Positions 41,573-58,016 of a DNA stretch of 64,000 bases are shown here, piece after piece (position 1 is the stretch's first letter; every line of letters starts with the position of its first letter). The notes under the pieces were generated by a model, which worked only from the letters and a program-made list of their open reading frames with translations, did no database searches and was not told where the DNA came from. Both the position numbers and the translations under genes were made by a program. The stretch comes from Atrina japonica (taxonomy: Eukaryota; Mollusca; Bivalvia; Pterioida; Pinnidae): the NCBI GenBank assembly GCA_030159075.1, contig BROG01000448.1, positions 547,501 through 611,500 of the forward strand, in the 5' to 3' direction.

Positions 41573-42937
41573 ATGGGGCGATTACCTTTTGGAATTCTCT
41601 GCTTGGTGTCTTTGCTGGTTTTGGCATGCAATGTTGAAGGTATGTTATGTAATAAAATGTCTCTTATTTATACTTCATATTTGAAGGATACAAGAATCAT
41701 CAAAATGTAAACATTATATAATAACCAAACATTTAAATACATTTTCTTTTGCGAATTTGATGATATTTTTTCTTTAAACATTCGTTTCATGTAAAAGAAA
41801 TCAAATCAAATCAAAGTGGCATGGGCTGTGTATTTTTTTTTAAAAAGTCCCTTTTATACCACTAAGATTGATATACAATAAAAAAAAACAAATAAAAAGA
41901 TATACACAGGCATAAAATTCTTAAAATCCTATAAATTTTGTGAAAATTGATTGAGAAACCAAGGCTTGGCACATTTTCAATTGCAATTGACTAATTCAAC
42001 TTTGTTATTTGTATATAAATACCACGCTGAACCTGATCTTTTTTCCACAAAATATAAATTTTTATGCCTGTGTATACCTCTCATCAACTCCCACCGGGAC
42101 GTTGTTTGTTTGTTTGTTTATTGTTGTTTACCGTCCAACTCAATAATCTTTCACTCATATGGTGACGTCTGCAAATGCCGGTGATATTGTATATTGTATA
42201 AATATTGTATGTCTGGAAATTTTCGCGCCCAGTTATCTCCCCTTTTACGACAGAAAAAAATATTCACCTAGTCCTAAATTCGCCTGAAATGAACACAGTG
42301 TCATATATGCCATACCAGTCCGTGCTTTAATTACTAAGATTGAGTAGTTTGGTTTCATTGTAAATTTACTCTTTAATCGAAGGGCGAAAATGGCGAACAA
42401 TTTACCGGGTTTACAGTACACATATAAACATCAAATAAAGATATAATCCTACAAACACATTATGCACAGGAAAACAAACGCAGGCATCCAGATGAATATG
42501 AACGCCATTTTAATTATTTTCTCCAAATAATATAACATTGTATGTCCACTTCAAGTAAAGTAAAACCTAGCTATGCTGCCACAATCTGTTTAGGCTAACT
42601 TTGGCATTTTAAAAGAGTTTGGCGATAGGTCGGGGGAGAAATTTAAAAGAAATTTTAAGAAAAATTGAAAAAGTGGATTTCCGAAAATTGTGGCGTTAGT
42701 CGAGGGGAAAAACTGGGCATTATGAAAGTTTTACTGTATTCTCATAATCTAATATATATAATTTCAGGGAGGAAAAAAGGATTACTTTGCTTTCACTGCA
42801 ACTGTTACACACCATGGCCTCTGTGTTGTAACTATTGTCCAGTAGGTCCCGTCTTTCCTTATTGCAAAAGTTGTACTTGTAGAACGCCGTATCCGGAATG
42901 TTGTATGGTGTGTCCCAAAAAGTTCAAACGTTATTGA
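41573..42937 (+). CDS. Small secreted cysteine-rich peptide (two coding exons)
   Basis: Exon 1 (41573-41639) encodes a 22-codon signal peptide (MGRLPFGILCLVSLLVLAC, then NVE). It ends in phase 1 at a gtatgt donor. Exon 2 (42768-42937, after atttcag) completes a Gly codon. It encodes a mature part of about 55 residues with twelve cysteines spaced in C-x2-C, C-C and C-x-C pairs (LLCFHCNCY, PLCCNYCP, YCKSCTC, ECCMVCP). It ends basic (KKFKRY) at TGA 42937. A donor just after the stop (42945) and an acceptor at 44755 suggest a 3' UTR exon with AATAAA at 44831. I do not recognise the cysteine framework as a named family. It could be a shell, mucus or defence peptide, but function is unknown. Exon 1 matches the 54331 gene in length, phase and Val-Glu-Gly ending. 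Confidence 0.75.
41811..42085. mobile_element. MITE family A in intron, 3'-truncated
   Basis: Left end aaagtggcatgggctgtgta and both inner arms (gatatacacaggcataaaat; tttttatgcctgtgtatac) are present. The right terminus is missing, cut near 42085. It lies in intron 1 of the cysteine-rich peptide gene. Confidence 0.7.
42097..42186 (-). mobile_element. SINE S5, 3' end fragment
   Basis: Only the SINE 3' end is present: (tttg)n, then attgttgtttaccgtcc, cactcatatggtgacgtc, aaatgccggtga. Within the same intron. Confidence 0.8.
42203..42420. mobile_element. Possible MITE (ttacagta-type ends)
   Basis: Left tattgtatgtctggaaatt and right taccgggtttacagta are imperfect inverted ends, with mirrored ttttcgcgccc / gggcgaaaat blocks. 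A similar element lies at 54889-55112, also in an intron. Confidence 0.4.
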
Positions 42938-43204
42938 TTTCAAGGTATGTAATCGTTGTTTTATCTATATATTTTCGGTTCAGTTATACGGTAATTTTGA
43001 TAAAACCTTTTGTTTTCTTTCGGACGTATTCATTCAGGCAAGTATCGAGTTCAACAGATTAAGTCTGAGTGATAGAAACGATAACCTTATTTAATTACTT
43101 CTTCCCTTCGCCAAAAGTATAACTAAGTTATTATATCTGTATTGATAACCACTGGGTTTTGGTCCAACCAACTGGGGAAGCATGTTAGATTATACACCAC
43201 TGTA

Positions 43205-43683
43205 AAGGGGCATTAGCTGTGGTGCTTTTTCAAAAATATTTTTCTTAATTTTTTACAACTTAGATTGATATATAGTTACAACGAAGAGATACACACAGAC
43301 ATAAAAATTCTTACATTCCTATATATTTTGTGAAAATTGCTTGAGAAACCCAGGTTTGCCAATTTTCCACTTGCAATGGATCAACTCAACCTAACTGTTT
43401 GTATATAAAAATCTCAGATACCAAAGTATAAATCAATAGGATGTCCAGGACATAGATACAAATCCGGTAAAAATGGACAAACACGGACCTCTGGAAACCA
43501 AGAGGTGGGATCAGGTGCCATGGAGGAGTAAGCATCCCCTGTCGACCGGTCACACCCTATTTTCACAAAATATATATAAGAATATATATTTTTTTCTATG
43601 CCTGAGTATAGTTATTATGTGATATTGTACATGTATTGTAAAAGTAGAAAAAAATGTTTAAGTAAACACAGCTAATGCCCCTT
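43205..43683. mobile_element. MITE family A, best-preserved copy, with nested tail T8
   Basis: TA on both sides. Inverted termini aaggggcattagctgtgg and cacagctaatgccccttt. Inner arms at about 43290-43330 and 43563-43615. Removing the nested family-1 tail (about 43408-43557) leaves an element of about 330 bp. The TA duplication fits a Tc1/mariner-type transposase acting in trans; no coding capacity. Confidence 0.8.
43408..43557 (-). repeat. Family-1 3' tail T8, inserted in MITE A
   Basis: Plus view: atctcagataccaaagtata, ggacaaacacggacctctgg, aagcatcccctgtcgaccgg. The tail 3' end is complete and its 5' side is truncated at ccggtcacaccc, where the MITE resumes with attttcacaaaatatat. Confidence 0.8.
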
Positions 43684-43689
43684 TAATAT

Positions 43690-43885
43690 ACCAAAGTGTT
43701 AAAAGGTGGTTCAAAAACACCAAAGGAGGTTTAGAAGGCAACATACAAATCTATTGGAAATTGGACAAACACATAACTCTGACAATCCAGAGAGGAAATC
43801 AGGTAACGTTAAGTAGTACGTACACGTCCCTGTCTACCAGTTATACCTGTCACGAGTTCACAGTCATGTTCAAATTACCAAAGTG
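43690..43885 (-). repeat. Family-1 3' tail, copy T9 (diverged)
   Basis: Recognised by attggacaaacacataactc, gaaatcaggtaacgttaagt and ccctgtctaccagttatacc. Older than T8, which lies next to it. Confidence 0.55.
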
Positions 43886-43953
43886 AGGATTGTTGAATCT
43901 TACAGAACTACATGTGATTTACTAATAAGAATTTGGCATAGCAAGTTGATTTT

Positions 43954-44058
43954 ACTGGAGTAAAACCTAGCTGAAAAGAGATAAATATTTTAACTGCGCC
44001 AAAATCACCCAGATCATCATTTATGATTTGGCGTAGATAAACCTAGTTTTACTCCAGT
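43954..44058. mobile_element. 105-bp foldback MITE
   Basis: actggagtaaaacctag at the left and ctagttttactccagt at the right form inverted ends. An inner pair, gcgccaaaatca / tgatttggcg, extends the hairpin, so nearly the whole element folds on itself. Confidence 0.75.
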
Positions 44059-44755
44059 TTATGCGAATAAAAAAGGAAACTATTTTTAACAGGAGATAAA
44101 TAATATGCTAGCATTTTCATAGCTTTACAGAAATTGAATTTCGAAAGATTTTCTTTTTATCGCACAAATTAATCACTGAACAAAATGATATGACGTCACG
44201 TGTATATCATTAATAGATTTGTACTATTTATAGCCTGTCTCTGAGACTATTGCAAGCCATAACGTTGGTGAAGTGTTATTACGGTAAACATATACACTTG
44301 TGAATGTTATAAACGATCCTAGGTATAATTAGAACACTGATTCACCAAATTGCCTTAATATGTTAATTGGACAGAATTGCAAAAGCATATACATGTAGTA
44401 TTATTTATATGAATAATAAATAAACCATCACGCCATGTCAGTAGAATTATATGAACTTCGACATTTGTATGTTGTTGCTGTTTGGAATTGTCAAGAAAGA
44501 AAAGTCATAAACGTATTGCAGTTTATCTAACATTGTGCAACTATTGTTTGCTTATAATGTTTTAACTGTACGACAACTTAATAAAAACTGTTATTGATAT
44601 TATACAAATTGAAAAAAATACATATTGTGTGCTAAATTGTAGCATTTTGATCATCCGAATTAATCCGCCAAATTACCGGTATAGAGAGAGGAAACTTAAA
44701 ATATAAGTGCATTTCAGAAGTATTTATGCTATGCATCTTTTTATTCTACCTACAG

Positions 44756-44860
44756 GTAACTACCAGACGACACCAGTAAAAGGATGAACTCCTGAAAAGT
44801 AATATCTTGTTTGTGTTTTGATGGTTATTAAATAAATGTTATACAGACATTGCTTATTTA
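44756..44860 (+). other. Probable 3' UTR exon of the cysteine-rich peptide gene
   Basis: Acceptor ttctacctacag ends at 44755 and AATAAA lies at 44831-44836. It pairs with a donor (caag/gtatgt) seven nt after the stop at 42937. Prediction from splice signals only. Confidence 0.45.
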
Positions 44861-46067
44861 TTATATTTTGAAGTCGGACGTCGGAAAGGTTTGTATATAT
44901 ACAGTATGACCAATATTCAAGCAGTCACCCAAACAAAATCATGGAAGTGACATATTGATAGATGTACCCTCTAAACTGAAGGTATCAAAGTTATGAAGTT
45001 ATAATTTGTGTTTTTGAAATATATTTTATCATCTTGTGTTATTGATATTAGATATGCGTCAATACTTATTTTAATGAATTATTATTATTACAATATACTT
45101 TTCTTGAAATTATTAAAATGTACATTCCAACGGCACATTGAAACCTGATTGGTTGTTTAAATCAGCTTAACTTGGTAACTTCGGTAGGTGCGTAGGGAGG
45201 CAGCTGACCGCGTTACGAAATTTATTGCTTGATATGACAGAAATGTTTGGGAGGGGAAAAAAAGGATATCTAAAAAGATTTGCTTTTTGTAAGTAAATTT
45301 TGTATCGGCTTTAGAGTGCAAATGTCTCAATCGATTGTGCTGAGATTTTCAGCAGTATTCTGAATTTTTCTATTTAAAATCCCCTCTACCCAAGTTATTT
45401 TCCATTCTTCGTTACCGTTTACTCCTCCGTAACTATGAAGCTAGAGTAAGTTCGTTTGGCTTCTCTGTAAAAGTAAGGAGTGTTGTTGTGAACATCGATT
45501 TCAAATTTGATTTAAGTGTCTCTTGAAAAAAACTCGCAACGGGCTTAAAGTAGGGTGTTAATTTTGTATGCAATTAGAGTGCAAACTAATGAAAGTAATG
45601 GCTACTTCACATTCGTTTAGGGATGTATTGAATGTCTGCTAATCTGTTATACGTCCTTTAAAGACAATGTGAGCAAGTACGAATTTCCGTATTACGGAAA
45701 CACGAAATAACGCTGAGGAACATTTTTCAAGAAACACGTGACCAGCGATAATAAAAGCAGGATTATAACGGTACTCCGGGCTAACTCGAAAGTTCCCTAT
45801 TTCCAAACAATAATTTTGAGAATTGGTTAAGTTGTTGCAGCGATTGGTGTGATTTGATCACAAAATTTAGTATATGGATTAACACTAACTTTTAGAGCTG
45901 TCATATTGCATGGAACTGATTAGAACACTACAAACATTATATTAGTTTTTTTAATCACATATGTTTTATGTTTTCTTCATAACAAATAAAACTCGTCACG
46001 ATCTAAGGTACTTATATGCAATGCGCTTTTTCTCCTTTGTTTCGAGGACATACTTTATCGACCCCAT

Positions 46068-46070
<3 letters not shown>
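44861..46070. other. Intergenic, no gene seen
   Basis: AT-rich with a slightly GC-richer block near 45120-45460 that I cannot assign. Confidence 0.55.

Positions 46071-46152
<82 letters not shown>
46071..46152. repeat. (TA)n microsatellite
   Basis: Pure (TA)n, about 82 bp. Confidence 0.95.
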
Positions 46153-46154
<2 letters not shown>

Positions 46155-47044
46155 CTCACTGTTTTTGTTATTTATTGTATACTTCACAAAAAATGTCAAA
46201 TCAACAAATAGCAATCATCTTGTAAGTGAATTTGACAGGGGAAACCAATGGATACAAAATGTGACCATTTAGTTCATCTAAATCCACAAGCAAAATTTGA
46301 CTGAGTAAGTCATACGTGCGGTGGTTACCTTTTCTTTGTCATGAAACGCTTAATTAGACCCGCCTTTTTGTAATATGACTTTTACCGGGTATCTGTCTTG
46401 GCAGACATGACACGTTAAAGAACAATCAATACACTGACATCAGGGGTCACTGTGACCTAGGTTTTCATAACATCTTGCTTTAAACCGTTGGGTCCCAGCA
46501 CATGTTCGAGTCCCACTTGAATGTATACTATTTTTGTGAGAGAATGGACAGTTTACTTACAGAAGACTGATGGTCCATCCTTAAGCAAACTGTGCCCGGA
46601 TTTTTTGTTTTACTTGAAACATTTATTTCTTAATCGTTGAAGTAATCATAAAAAAATTGCAGTGAAATCATGAAATCTTTATTTCTCTTTACCTTCAGCT
46701 GGAAATTGTAAACAAAAATTCACCATGACAATGGGCTAAATGCGTCAACTGGAATACCTGTGCAATTTCAAAATTCTTCAATCGTTTAACAAAATTACTT
46801 TATCCGTATCGTAGTGATATTAGTAGTAAATGATATAGACTATATGTGCATTGTATTGTGATTTAGTATAACGATGTGCTAACTTGTGCCCTTTCCCGAT
46901 ACATTATTCTTGAGCAATAACGTTTTTTTCAATCAGTAGATGATAAAAGATATGAAATATGATAATTATATTCTATACTACAGCATATGTATACATTCTC
47001 TATATAAAATAAGTAGCATGATAACCAGTGACTAGGTATATATA
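46153..47044. other. Intergenic, no gene seen
   Basis: AT-rich without recognisable coding sequence. Confidence 0.55.
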
Positions 47045-47330
47045 TATATAGATTTATTTAGGTTTCAACCACAGTCGTCGATAAAAATGCCAAAAAGACT
47101 TTTTTTATGCCGATTTGTTGTATAAAGAGTAGAAAAATCGTGATTTGATACTAAAAGTTTGAGAAAATGTGTGTGGCTTTAAATTTCCATAAGCTGTTTG
47201 GAATTTTTTGACATCTGATTTACCCCGATGTTTCTAATTCAGCAACTGTAGGCGACAGTTTTGTAGAGTTTTCTTCTTGCGATATCGATGTCAGTATGTT
47301 TAGTAAGCAGAGTACAGAAACAAGAGTACA
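47045..47330 (-). mobile_element. Old Penelope-like RT fragment
   Basis: Short stretches align with the RT relic at 18941-19639 on the minus strand: ttgttgtataaagagtagaa (the LYTTIP region) and gacatctgatttaccccgat (the GVNQMW region), in the same order and spacing. Heavily decayed. Confidence 0.5.
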
Positions 47331-47539
47331 TTGAATATAAAATAAAAAGTTACATAAATCTGTAAGTAAAATTTGCGCCGACGACAGCTCATATTGCTTT
47401 AACTATAATGAGAAACACGTGGTCATCAAATCGAGGGTGGGGGGAGTAATAGGATCTAGCTCCAGGATTTTATTCGCAACAATCACCATTTAGTTGAAAC
47501 ATTGGTGAGTTTGGCGAAAATACCTTTCAAATACCTTTC

Positions 47540-47655
47540 ACACGCACACACGCATACACACACAAACACATACACACACAAACACACACATACACACACA
47601 TACATACATACACACACACACACACAAACACACGCACCCACGCACGCACGCACTG
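47540..47655. repeat. Interrupted (CA)n array
   Basis: (CACA) with TA and AA interruptions, ending in cgcacgcacgca. Confidence 0.9.
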
Positions 47656-48599
47656 CCACAATTCTTTGTATGATTGATGGTCCAGTCAATCTACGGTTAG
47701 ACCTCAAACTAATTGCAAAACAATTTATTTCATCGTAAAAATACTCAGTATGGTCTTATAAACAATTCCTGAAAAATTGAAAAAAATTGATGAATGGGAA
47801 ACTTTTTACGTTATTGTTTTTTTCAAATTTTTATCACATTTAATGGCCGTTATGGACCTCAGTCGAAAAACAAATTTAGATCTCTTCTGTTTGTAAGGAG
47901 TAAACAATACTAGGATAAATATGAAATCATTATTAAAACAAACTTTAAATCTAAATTAACTTTATACGACTAATAAGATTAAATACAATACACCAATACG
48001 TTAATATAGCATGATCAAGATCCTTAATCTAGGGAGATGGAAATTACGTCATATTGCTATTAATAGATGTTTTGCTGTGACAATCGAGTTATATGTTTAA
48101 ATTTAACGTGAAAACAGTTGAACGTAACCAATACAAATCATTGAGAATCATATGCCTAACCACCTCACGATATATTCAAAAACGCTGCAACAGGTAGCCG
48201 AATCATTTCAATTAATGAAAATACGTGGTATGGAAGCCTATACCTGTCATGTGTGCAATCATTATAAAGCCTATAAAAATTAATCAGTTATACGCGTTTT
48301 TGTTATTGTTCTTTAGTATTGCTTTGAAGGAGTCACAAAGTTTAGATAATGGAATATAATGTACAACTGATATACAGATATGAACATTTATGGTACTTCG
48401 TGACAACATCTTAGAGAAAATACAAAAATAAAAATGGATAGAACAATATTGAAACAAATTGCTACAACTTTTATTTTGACGGCTTAATGACAGATGTTCG
48501 ACGTACAGTGTTCAAAGCAATGTGACTCTCATTTATACGTTTTTTTTTCAACAATAAGTTTCGGTTATGAAATTAGATCGTTTTTATTCTACTTTTAAT
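47656..48599. other. Intergenic, no gene seen
   Basis: AT-rich without recognisable features. Confidence 0.55.
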
Positions 48600-48882
48600 T
48601 TTGTTTGTTTGTTTGTTAATTGTTGTTTAACGTCCCACTCAAGAATATTTCACTCATACGGAGACGTCACCAAATGCCGGTGAAGGGCTACAAATTTTGG
48701 CCTATGCTCGGCACTTACGGTCATTGAGCAGTGGGGGTTCTTTAACGTGCCGACACCTACTGTGACCTCCAGTTTTTACTGTCTCATCCGAAAGACAGGA
48801 AACCAACCGGCCGCCGGCGGGACTCGAATTCATGACCTCACGATCCAGAGTCGAGCGCGCTACCGAATGAATCAGGCCGACT
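48600..48882 (-). mobile_element. tRNA-headed SINE S6
   Basis: Near full-length copy of the S2/S3 subfamily with (tttg)n at its plus-left side and the tRNA-like head (ggactcgaattcatgacctc complement) at its right. Flanks share ctactt but the target duplication is unclear. Confidence 0.88.
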
Positions 48883-49389
48883 CTACTTCGTTAATAAATT
48901 AATATATTTATAAATGTGAATAAAAAGACTGAAGAATAAATGTAATCCAATTCAAATTAGACCGTTTTTTTTTAAATGAAATTATTTCATATTTCTTTTT
49001 TCTTCCTTAAAGAAAGAAAGATAAATCTTAATGGCGATCATCAAGTATGATTATTCTAACTGGATAGTGCATAGAAAGAAAGATAACTCTTGATTATGTC
49101 AGTAGCAGCCTACTAATTACATCAATTGTCATTCTTGAATAAACGAAGCTAAATTTGACCCCTGAACATAAAACACACACTTTCATCATACAGAGATTAC
49201 GACATATCAATACTATCCTTTAATTCTTGCACTTCTAACAATTACTGGTTGAAATATCCATGCACAAGGACAATCATCACAATTTGTTTGTGTTGATGAC
49301 GACGGTGATGATCTTCTGTGGAGGTGTCATCACGTTGAAAACGATGACAACAACGACTAAGATTATGACGACAACAGCATCATCATCAA
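48883..49389. other. Intergenic, no gene seen
   Basis: AT-rich; leads into the trinucleotide block. Confidence 0.55.
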
Positions 49390-49549
49390 CAACAAAAACA
49401 AAAACAACAACAACAACAACGATAATAATAATAATAATAATAATGATAATAATAATAATAATAATAATAATAAAGGTAATGATAGTGATGATGGTGAAGA
49501 TAACGACACTGGCGATAATGATGAACATGACGACTACGACGATGATGAT
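49390..49549. repeat. Mixed trinucleotide repeat (CAA, AAT, GAT)
   Basis: (CAA)n, then (AAT)n at about 49421-49475, then GAT/GAC-rich triplets. Low-complexity frames on both strands are not genes. Confidence 0.85.
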
Positions 49550-49871
49550 GGTGACGATGATGAAGGCGACGTTTTGAAGTTATATACACTAGAAGTAGAG
49601 GGACTTCAGTCAAATAAAAGTGGTAAAATGATAGTAATAGTGTCACGTTTGTAAACGAGATCGTGATAGATTGCATGAAGAAACAGTAATGAAAAGCTAT
49701 AATAGATATAGGTGACGATGATGTAGGCGACGTTTTGAAGATATATACACTAGAAGTAGAGGGACTTCAGTCAAATAAAAGTGGTAAAATGATAGTAATA
49801 GTGTCACGTTTGTAAACGAGATCGTGATGGATTGCATGAAGAAACAGTAATGAAAATCTATAATAGATATA
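49550..49871. repeat. 161-bp direct tandem duplication
   Basis: 49550-49710 and 49711-49871 are copies of each other (gaggcgacgttttgaag-like start, tatacactagaagtagaggg, gtcacgtttgtaaacgagat) with only a few substitutions. Confidence 0.9.
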
Positions 49872-50409
49872 GGAATAGATTTGGAAAGTCAATCAAAATA
49901 AAGTTAAAATAGGGTCGTATACGATAGAATCATGAACCAAGATATCGTGCAACGTGCTAATGCAACCAAAGATATTTGATTAATTTGGGTAACTCATTCA
50001 TTAGGAATGATTGACACACTGGGCATAATTGATTCCTTACCAATAATAAGTTAATTAGGAATATATCGATTCTATTTTACATTACTCTTTTTGTGATAAA
50101 TGGTTCAACTGATATTGAATAGAAATGCCATCGCCGTTTTCTTGGACAATATAAAATTCATTTTTAAAATGATAATGTTCATCTTATGATCAGAAATGTT
50201 AATTCATATCTCCAATGCTTTCTATCGCTTTGTAGTTTATGAATATATTTAAGTCGACATGTCTGCTTAAACCTGTTTAGCAACCTCATTACATGCTTGC
50301 TGTAGGTATGCACAGATGCAAATTATACACCGTTCAAGTAATGAATATAGGTCCACGGGCAAAAACAATAAGAAAACAAATAAATTACGTCATCGAATTT
50401 GTATTTGAA
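49872..50409. other. Intergenic, no gene seen
   Basis: AT-rich without recognisable features. Confidence 0.55.
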
Positions 50410-51716
50410 TTTGAAGGGATATTAGCTGTGTTTACCCCAGAAAGTGATTGAGATCGTTTTAATTTTACTACTTGTACTTGATGTACAATAAATAGTCTAT
50501 TAGAATTGACAAAATAGATATGCGAATTGTCTCAACATGCAGAACAATTGCGAATCCCAAACGGGATATGATCAGGTGTCCGGAAGAAGTCAGCATCCTC
50601 TGCCAGCATGCCACAACCGTCACAAATGTTACAGGAAACCTCTCGAATTCAGTGAAAAGGTCAAGTTCGGTGAAATTGTCATCGGTTTCTTTTATACATG
50701 ATTAGCGAAAGGGAGTTACAGTCTGTGGTCGTGCTCCAGAATACTATCTAATATTCCTGAGGGGGGGACTTCATATTATTTAACAAGATCCACGTATTAA
50801 CCATAAAACTTGTTTAACGACTATTTCAAGCCTTTAAACAAAGTAACATTGTGTAAGTAGTTTATTGGCGAGTCGTTTCGCTCTACGAATAAAACATTCA
50901 TAAGAGTAGCATATTCTGGCATAATGTATCAGTTGTGAATGAAAACGCCATAGGCAAGGGGAGATGGAATATTTTACTTAGAAACGGGATGTCCGTTGCG
51001 TTTGTCATAACGGGAGGTGTGGAAATGGTCGTACTTTCCAGTCGACAGGAGTAAAATTAGATAAGAAGCTCTCTGTTGTCTCATTGATCTCAAGCTCAAT
51101 AGGATACATCTGACCGAAGTAATTCTGAAATTCTGAATTATTTATATATAAAATGTCGTCGATATACCTGTCAGTAAATTTGAACCGGGATGCTAACTTT
51201 TCATTTCCTTTGTAGAGCGGAGACTATAAATTCCGCCTCATATGAATACAAAATGATGTCAGCCAAGACAGGTGCACAGTTGGGACTCATAGGTATGCCC
51301 ACAAAACCACGAAGTTTTTGTCTACTAGAAACCCTAGCATCTTGATGATAAAAAAATCGATCGTCTTCAGTGTACTTGTTATTGGAATCAGAGTGTTACT
51401 TCACAAGGTTCTTCATGAACTAACACTTAATATTTATATCTGCGATTTACATTTTTGAAACAAGATATACTAAGGAATACAAATCTTATATTCCTACATA
51501 TTTGGTAAAAATAAGGTCAGGTCCAGTGTGATATTCATTCAAAAATAAGTCTGAGTTAATCATTTGCAATTAAAAAATAACTAAACTATATTTATCAAGG
51601 AATTTAAGAATTTTTTTATGCTAGTGTATATCTCTTTTTCCTATTGTATATCAATCAAAGTAGTAAAAAGGGGGGGGGAGTCTGAACAAAAAAATCCTAA
51701 GCTAATTCCCTTTTAA
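50410..51716. mobile_element. MITE family A split by Penelope-like RT D
   Basis: Left MITE half 50410-50517 (gaagggatattagctgtgtt ... ttactacttgtacttgatgt). Right half about 51457-51716 (aagatatac, cctacatatttggtaaaaat, ttttttatgctagtgtatat, aagctaattcccttttaa). The RT relic between them makes this a nested insertion. Confidence 0.6.
50525..51456 (-). mobile_element. Decayed Penelope-like reverse transcriptase D (family 2)
   Basis: Closely parallels RT relic B: the family-2 tail (gcgaatcccaaacgggatat; gtcagcatcctctgccagca), the C-terminal RT (ttgtgtaagtagtttattgg), a YIDDILYINN-like block (about 51150-51170 minus) and the start of the GIPM region. 5'-truncated near 51456; several small deletions. 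The catalytic Asp pair may be retained here, but the frames are broken. Confidence 0.65.
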
Positions 51717-51769
51717 AAGGAAAGCCAAAGCTTTAAACCAGCAGAAAAGTCTGGTTTTTTTGCTACACC

Positions 51770-51905
51770 AGTTCCATGGAAACCTCACGAGTTCGGTGAA
51801 AAAGTCAAGCTCGGCGAAAAGGTTGATATAACAAATGTAACAAGGTTTCATCACTAAGAATTTTTGCGAATTCCAAATGGGATTGGACCAGTTGTCCAGA
51901 AGTAT
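51770..51905 (-). repeat. Family-2 tail fragment
   Basis: Plus view: ccatggaaacctcacgagtt, cggtgaaaaagtcaagctcg, gcgaattccaaatgggattg. Matches the tail at 18300-18480 and 50530-50690, including the 18-bp repeat unit. Confidence 0.65.
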
Positions 51906-51944
51906 CTAACACCCACATAGGCAATGATTTATTATTTTTGACTC

Positions 51945-53444
<1,500 letters not shown>

Positions 53445-53600
53445 GATTTCCGTCAGTATACACATGCGATGAACGTTGGACAAACGCGGACTTCGGGACG
53501 GTTGGACGGTTCAACAGCGTTAGCACTTCACCATGGGTTGGTCACAGCACTGTGAGTCCACCGTCAAGTTCAAGTGTGGAATAAATCTTCATTACAAGCG
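53445..53600 (-). repeat. Family-1 3' tail, copy T10 (diverged)
   Basis: Plus view: ggacaaacgcggacttcggg, gttagcacttcaccatgggt, gtgagtccaccgtcaagttc. Lacks the usual 3' end; old copy. Confidence 0.55.
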
Positions 53601-53607
53601 TTGTAGA

Positions 53608-53720
53608 TACTTCAACAACAACAGCAACAACAATAACAACAACAATAACGACCACAAAAACAACAATAACGACAAAGACGACGATGACGACGACGACAAC
53701 AACAACAACAACAACCATGG
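53608..53720. repeat. (CAA)n / (GAC)n trinucleotide block
   Basis: CAA/AAC triplets with a central gacgatgacgacgacg stretch; frames are low-complexity Asn/Asp. Confidence 0.9.
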
Positions 53721-54243
53721 AACCATTAGCTCAACATTTCAGTTAGTTAACCATAGTAATAAAAGACAAAATCACTTTGATGACTGACACAAATACGAAT
53801 GTTGAATAAATGAAAAAGTATAGTGCGGATTTCCGCCGCATAATGTCTACATTGTCTACATATATTATGCTCGCAATCCGTGTAGAACGCACTTTTTAAA
53901 CTCGTTGAATTGAGGGATAATATCGTTAAAACATCACAATGAACAAAATTCATTGCTGTTTTTGAAAATATCTAATGTAGACAAATTTTAAATGAATTTT
54001 TATAAAAGTGTTAGAAGTGTTATAAACTTCATGAACGCTTAGATGATTATTTATCTGAGAGGTTAACAATGATGCAAGTATGACAATGATATATGTAATG
54101 TATACAGTATTTTGATGTTCTTGGGAGAAATGGTTAAAATTTGTCTGAATATATTTAAACTGGACTTCGATTCAAGGAAAGTGTAATGAGAAAATATTTA
54201 CCTCATATAAATAATAAAAAAAAAAATGGTATATCAAGATATT
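53721..54243. other. Upstream region of the Gly/Asn-rich gene
   Basis: AT-rich, no gene of its own. Confidence 0.5.
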
Positions 54244-54252
54244 TATATAAAT
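54244..54252 (+). promoter_or_regulatory. TATA box of the Gly/Asn-rich gene
   Basis: TATATAAAT 79 nt before the start codon, predicting a 5' UTR of roughly 50 nt. Same type and similar spacing as for the cysteine-rich peptide gene. Confidence 0.55.
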
Positions 54253-54330
54253 AGAGACATAGTCCATAGCCGTTCATACCTGGTCTGTTACACCTTTATT
54301 GCAGGTATCATCCCTTTGTTTTGCTTCAAT

Positions 54331-57744
<3,414 letters not shown>

Positions 57745-57820
57745 TGTTGCATATATTTGTTAATTATCGCACTTTTACAGATGACTTTCAAACAAACATT
57801 TTCTTGTATCTACTTAAAAA

Positions 57821-57826
57821 AATAAA
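57821..57826 (+). terminator. Polyadenylation signal of the Gly/Asn-rich gene
   Basis: AATAAA 76 nt after the stop codon. Confidence 0.55.
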
Positions 57827-57864
57827 TCATGAACCTCCTTGCCGCATTCAGCGCTTTCACTTGG

Positions 57865-57865
<1 letters not shown>

Positions 57866-57963
<98 letters not shown>

Positions 57964-57974
57964 GACAGAGAGAG

Positions 57975-58013
<39 letters not shown>
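57866..58013. repeat. (GA)n microsatellite
   Basis: (GA)n with GACA interruptions near 57955-57980. Confidence 0.95.

Positions 58014-58016
<3 letters not shown>

Noticed and set aside
42665..42767. Frame upstream of the cysteine-rich exon as its N-terminus
   Set aside because: It is intronic: it lacks a signal peptide, while the atttcag acceptor at 42767 and the phase-matched exon at 41573 give a secreted product.
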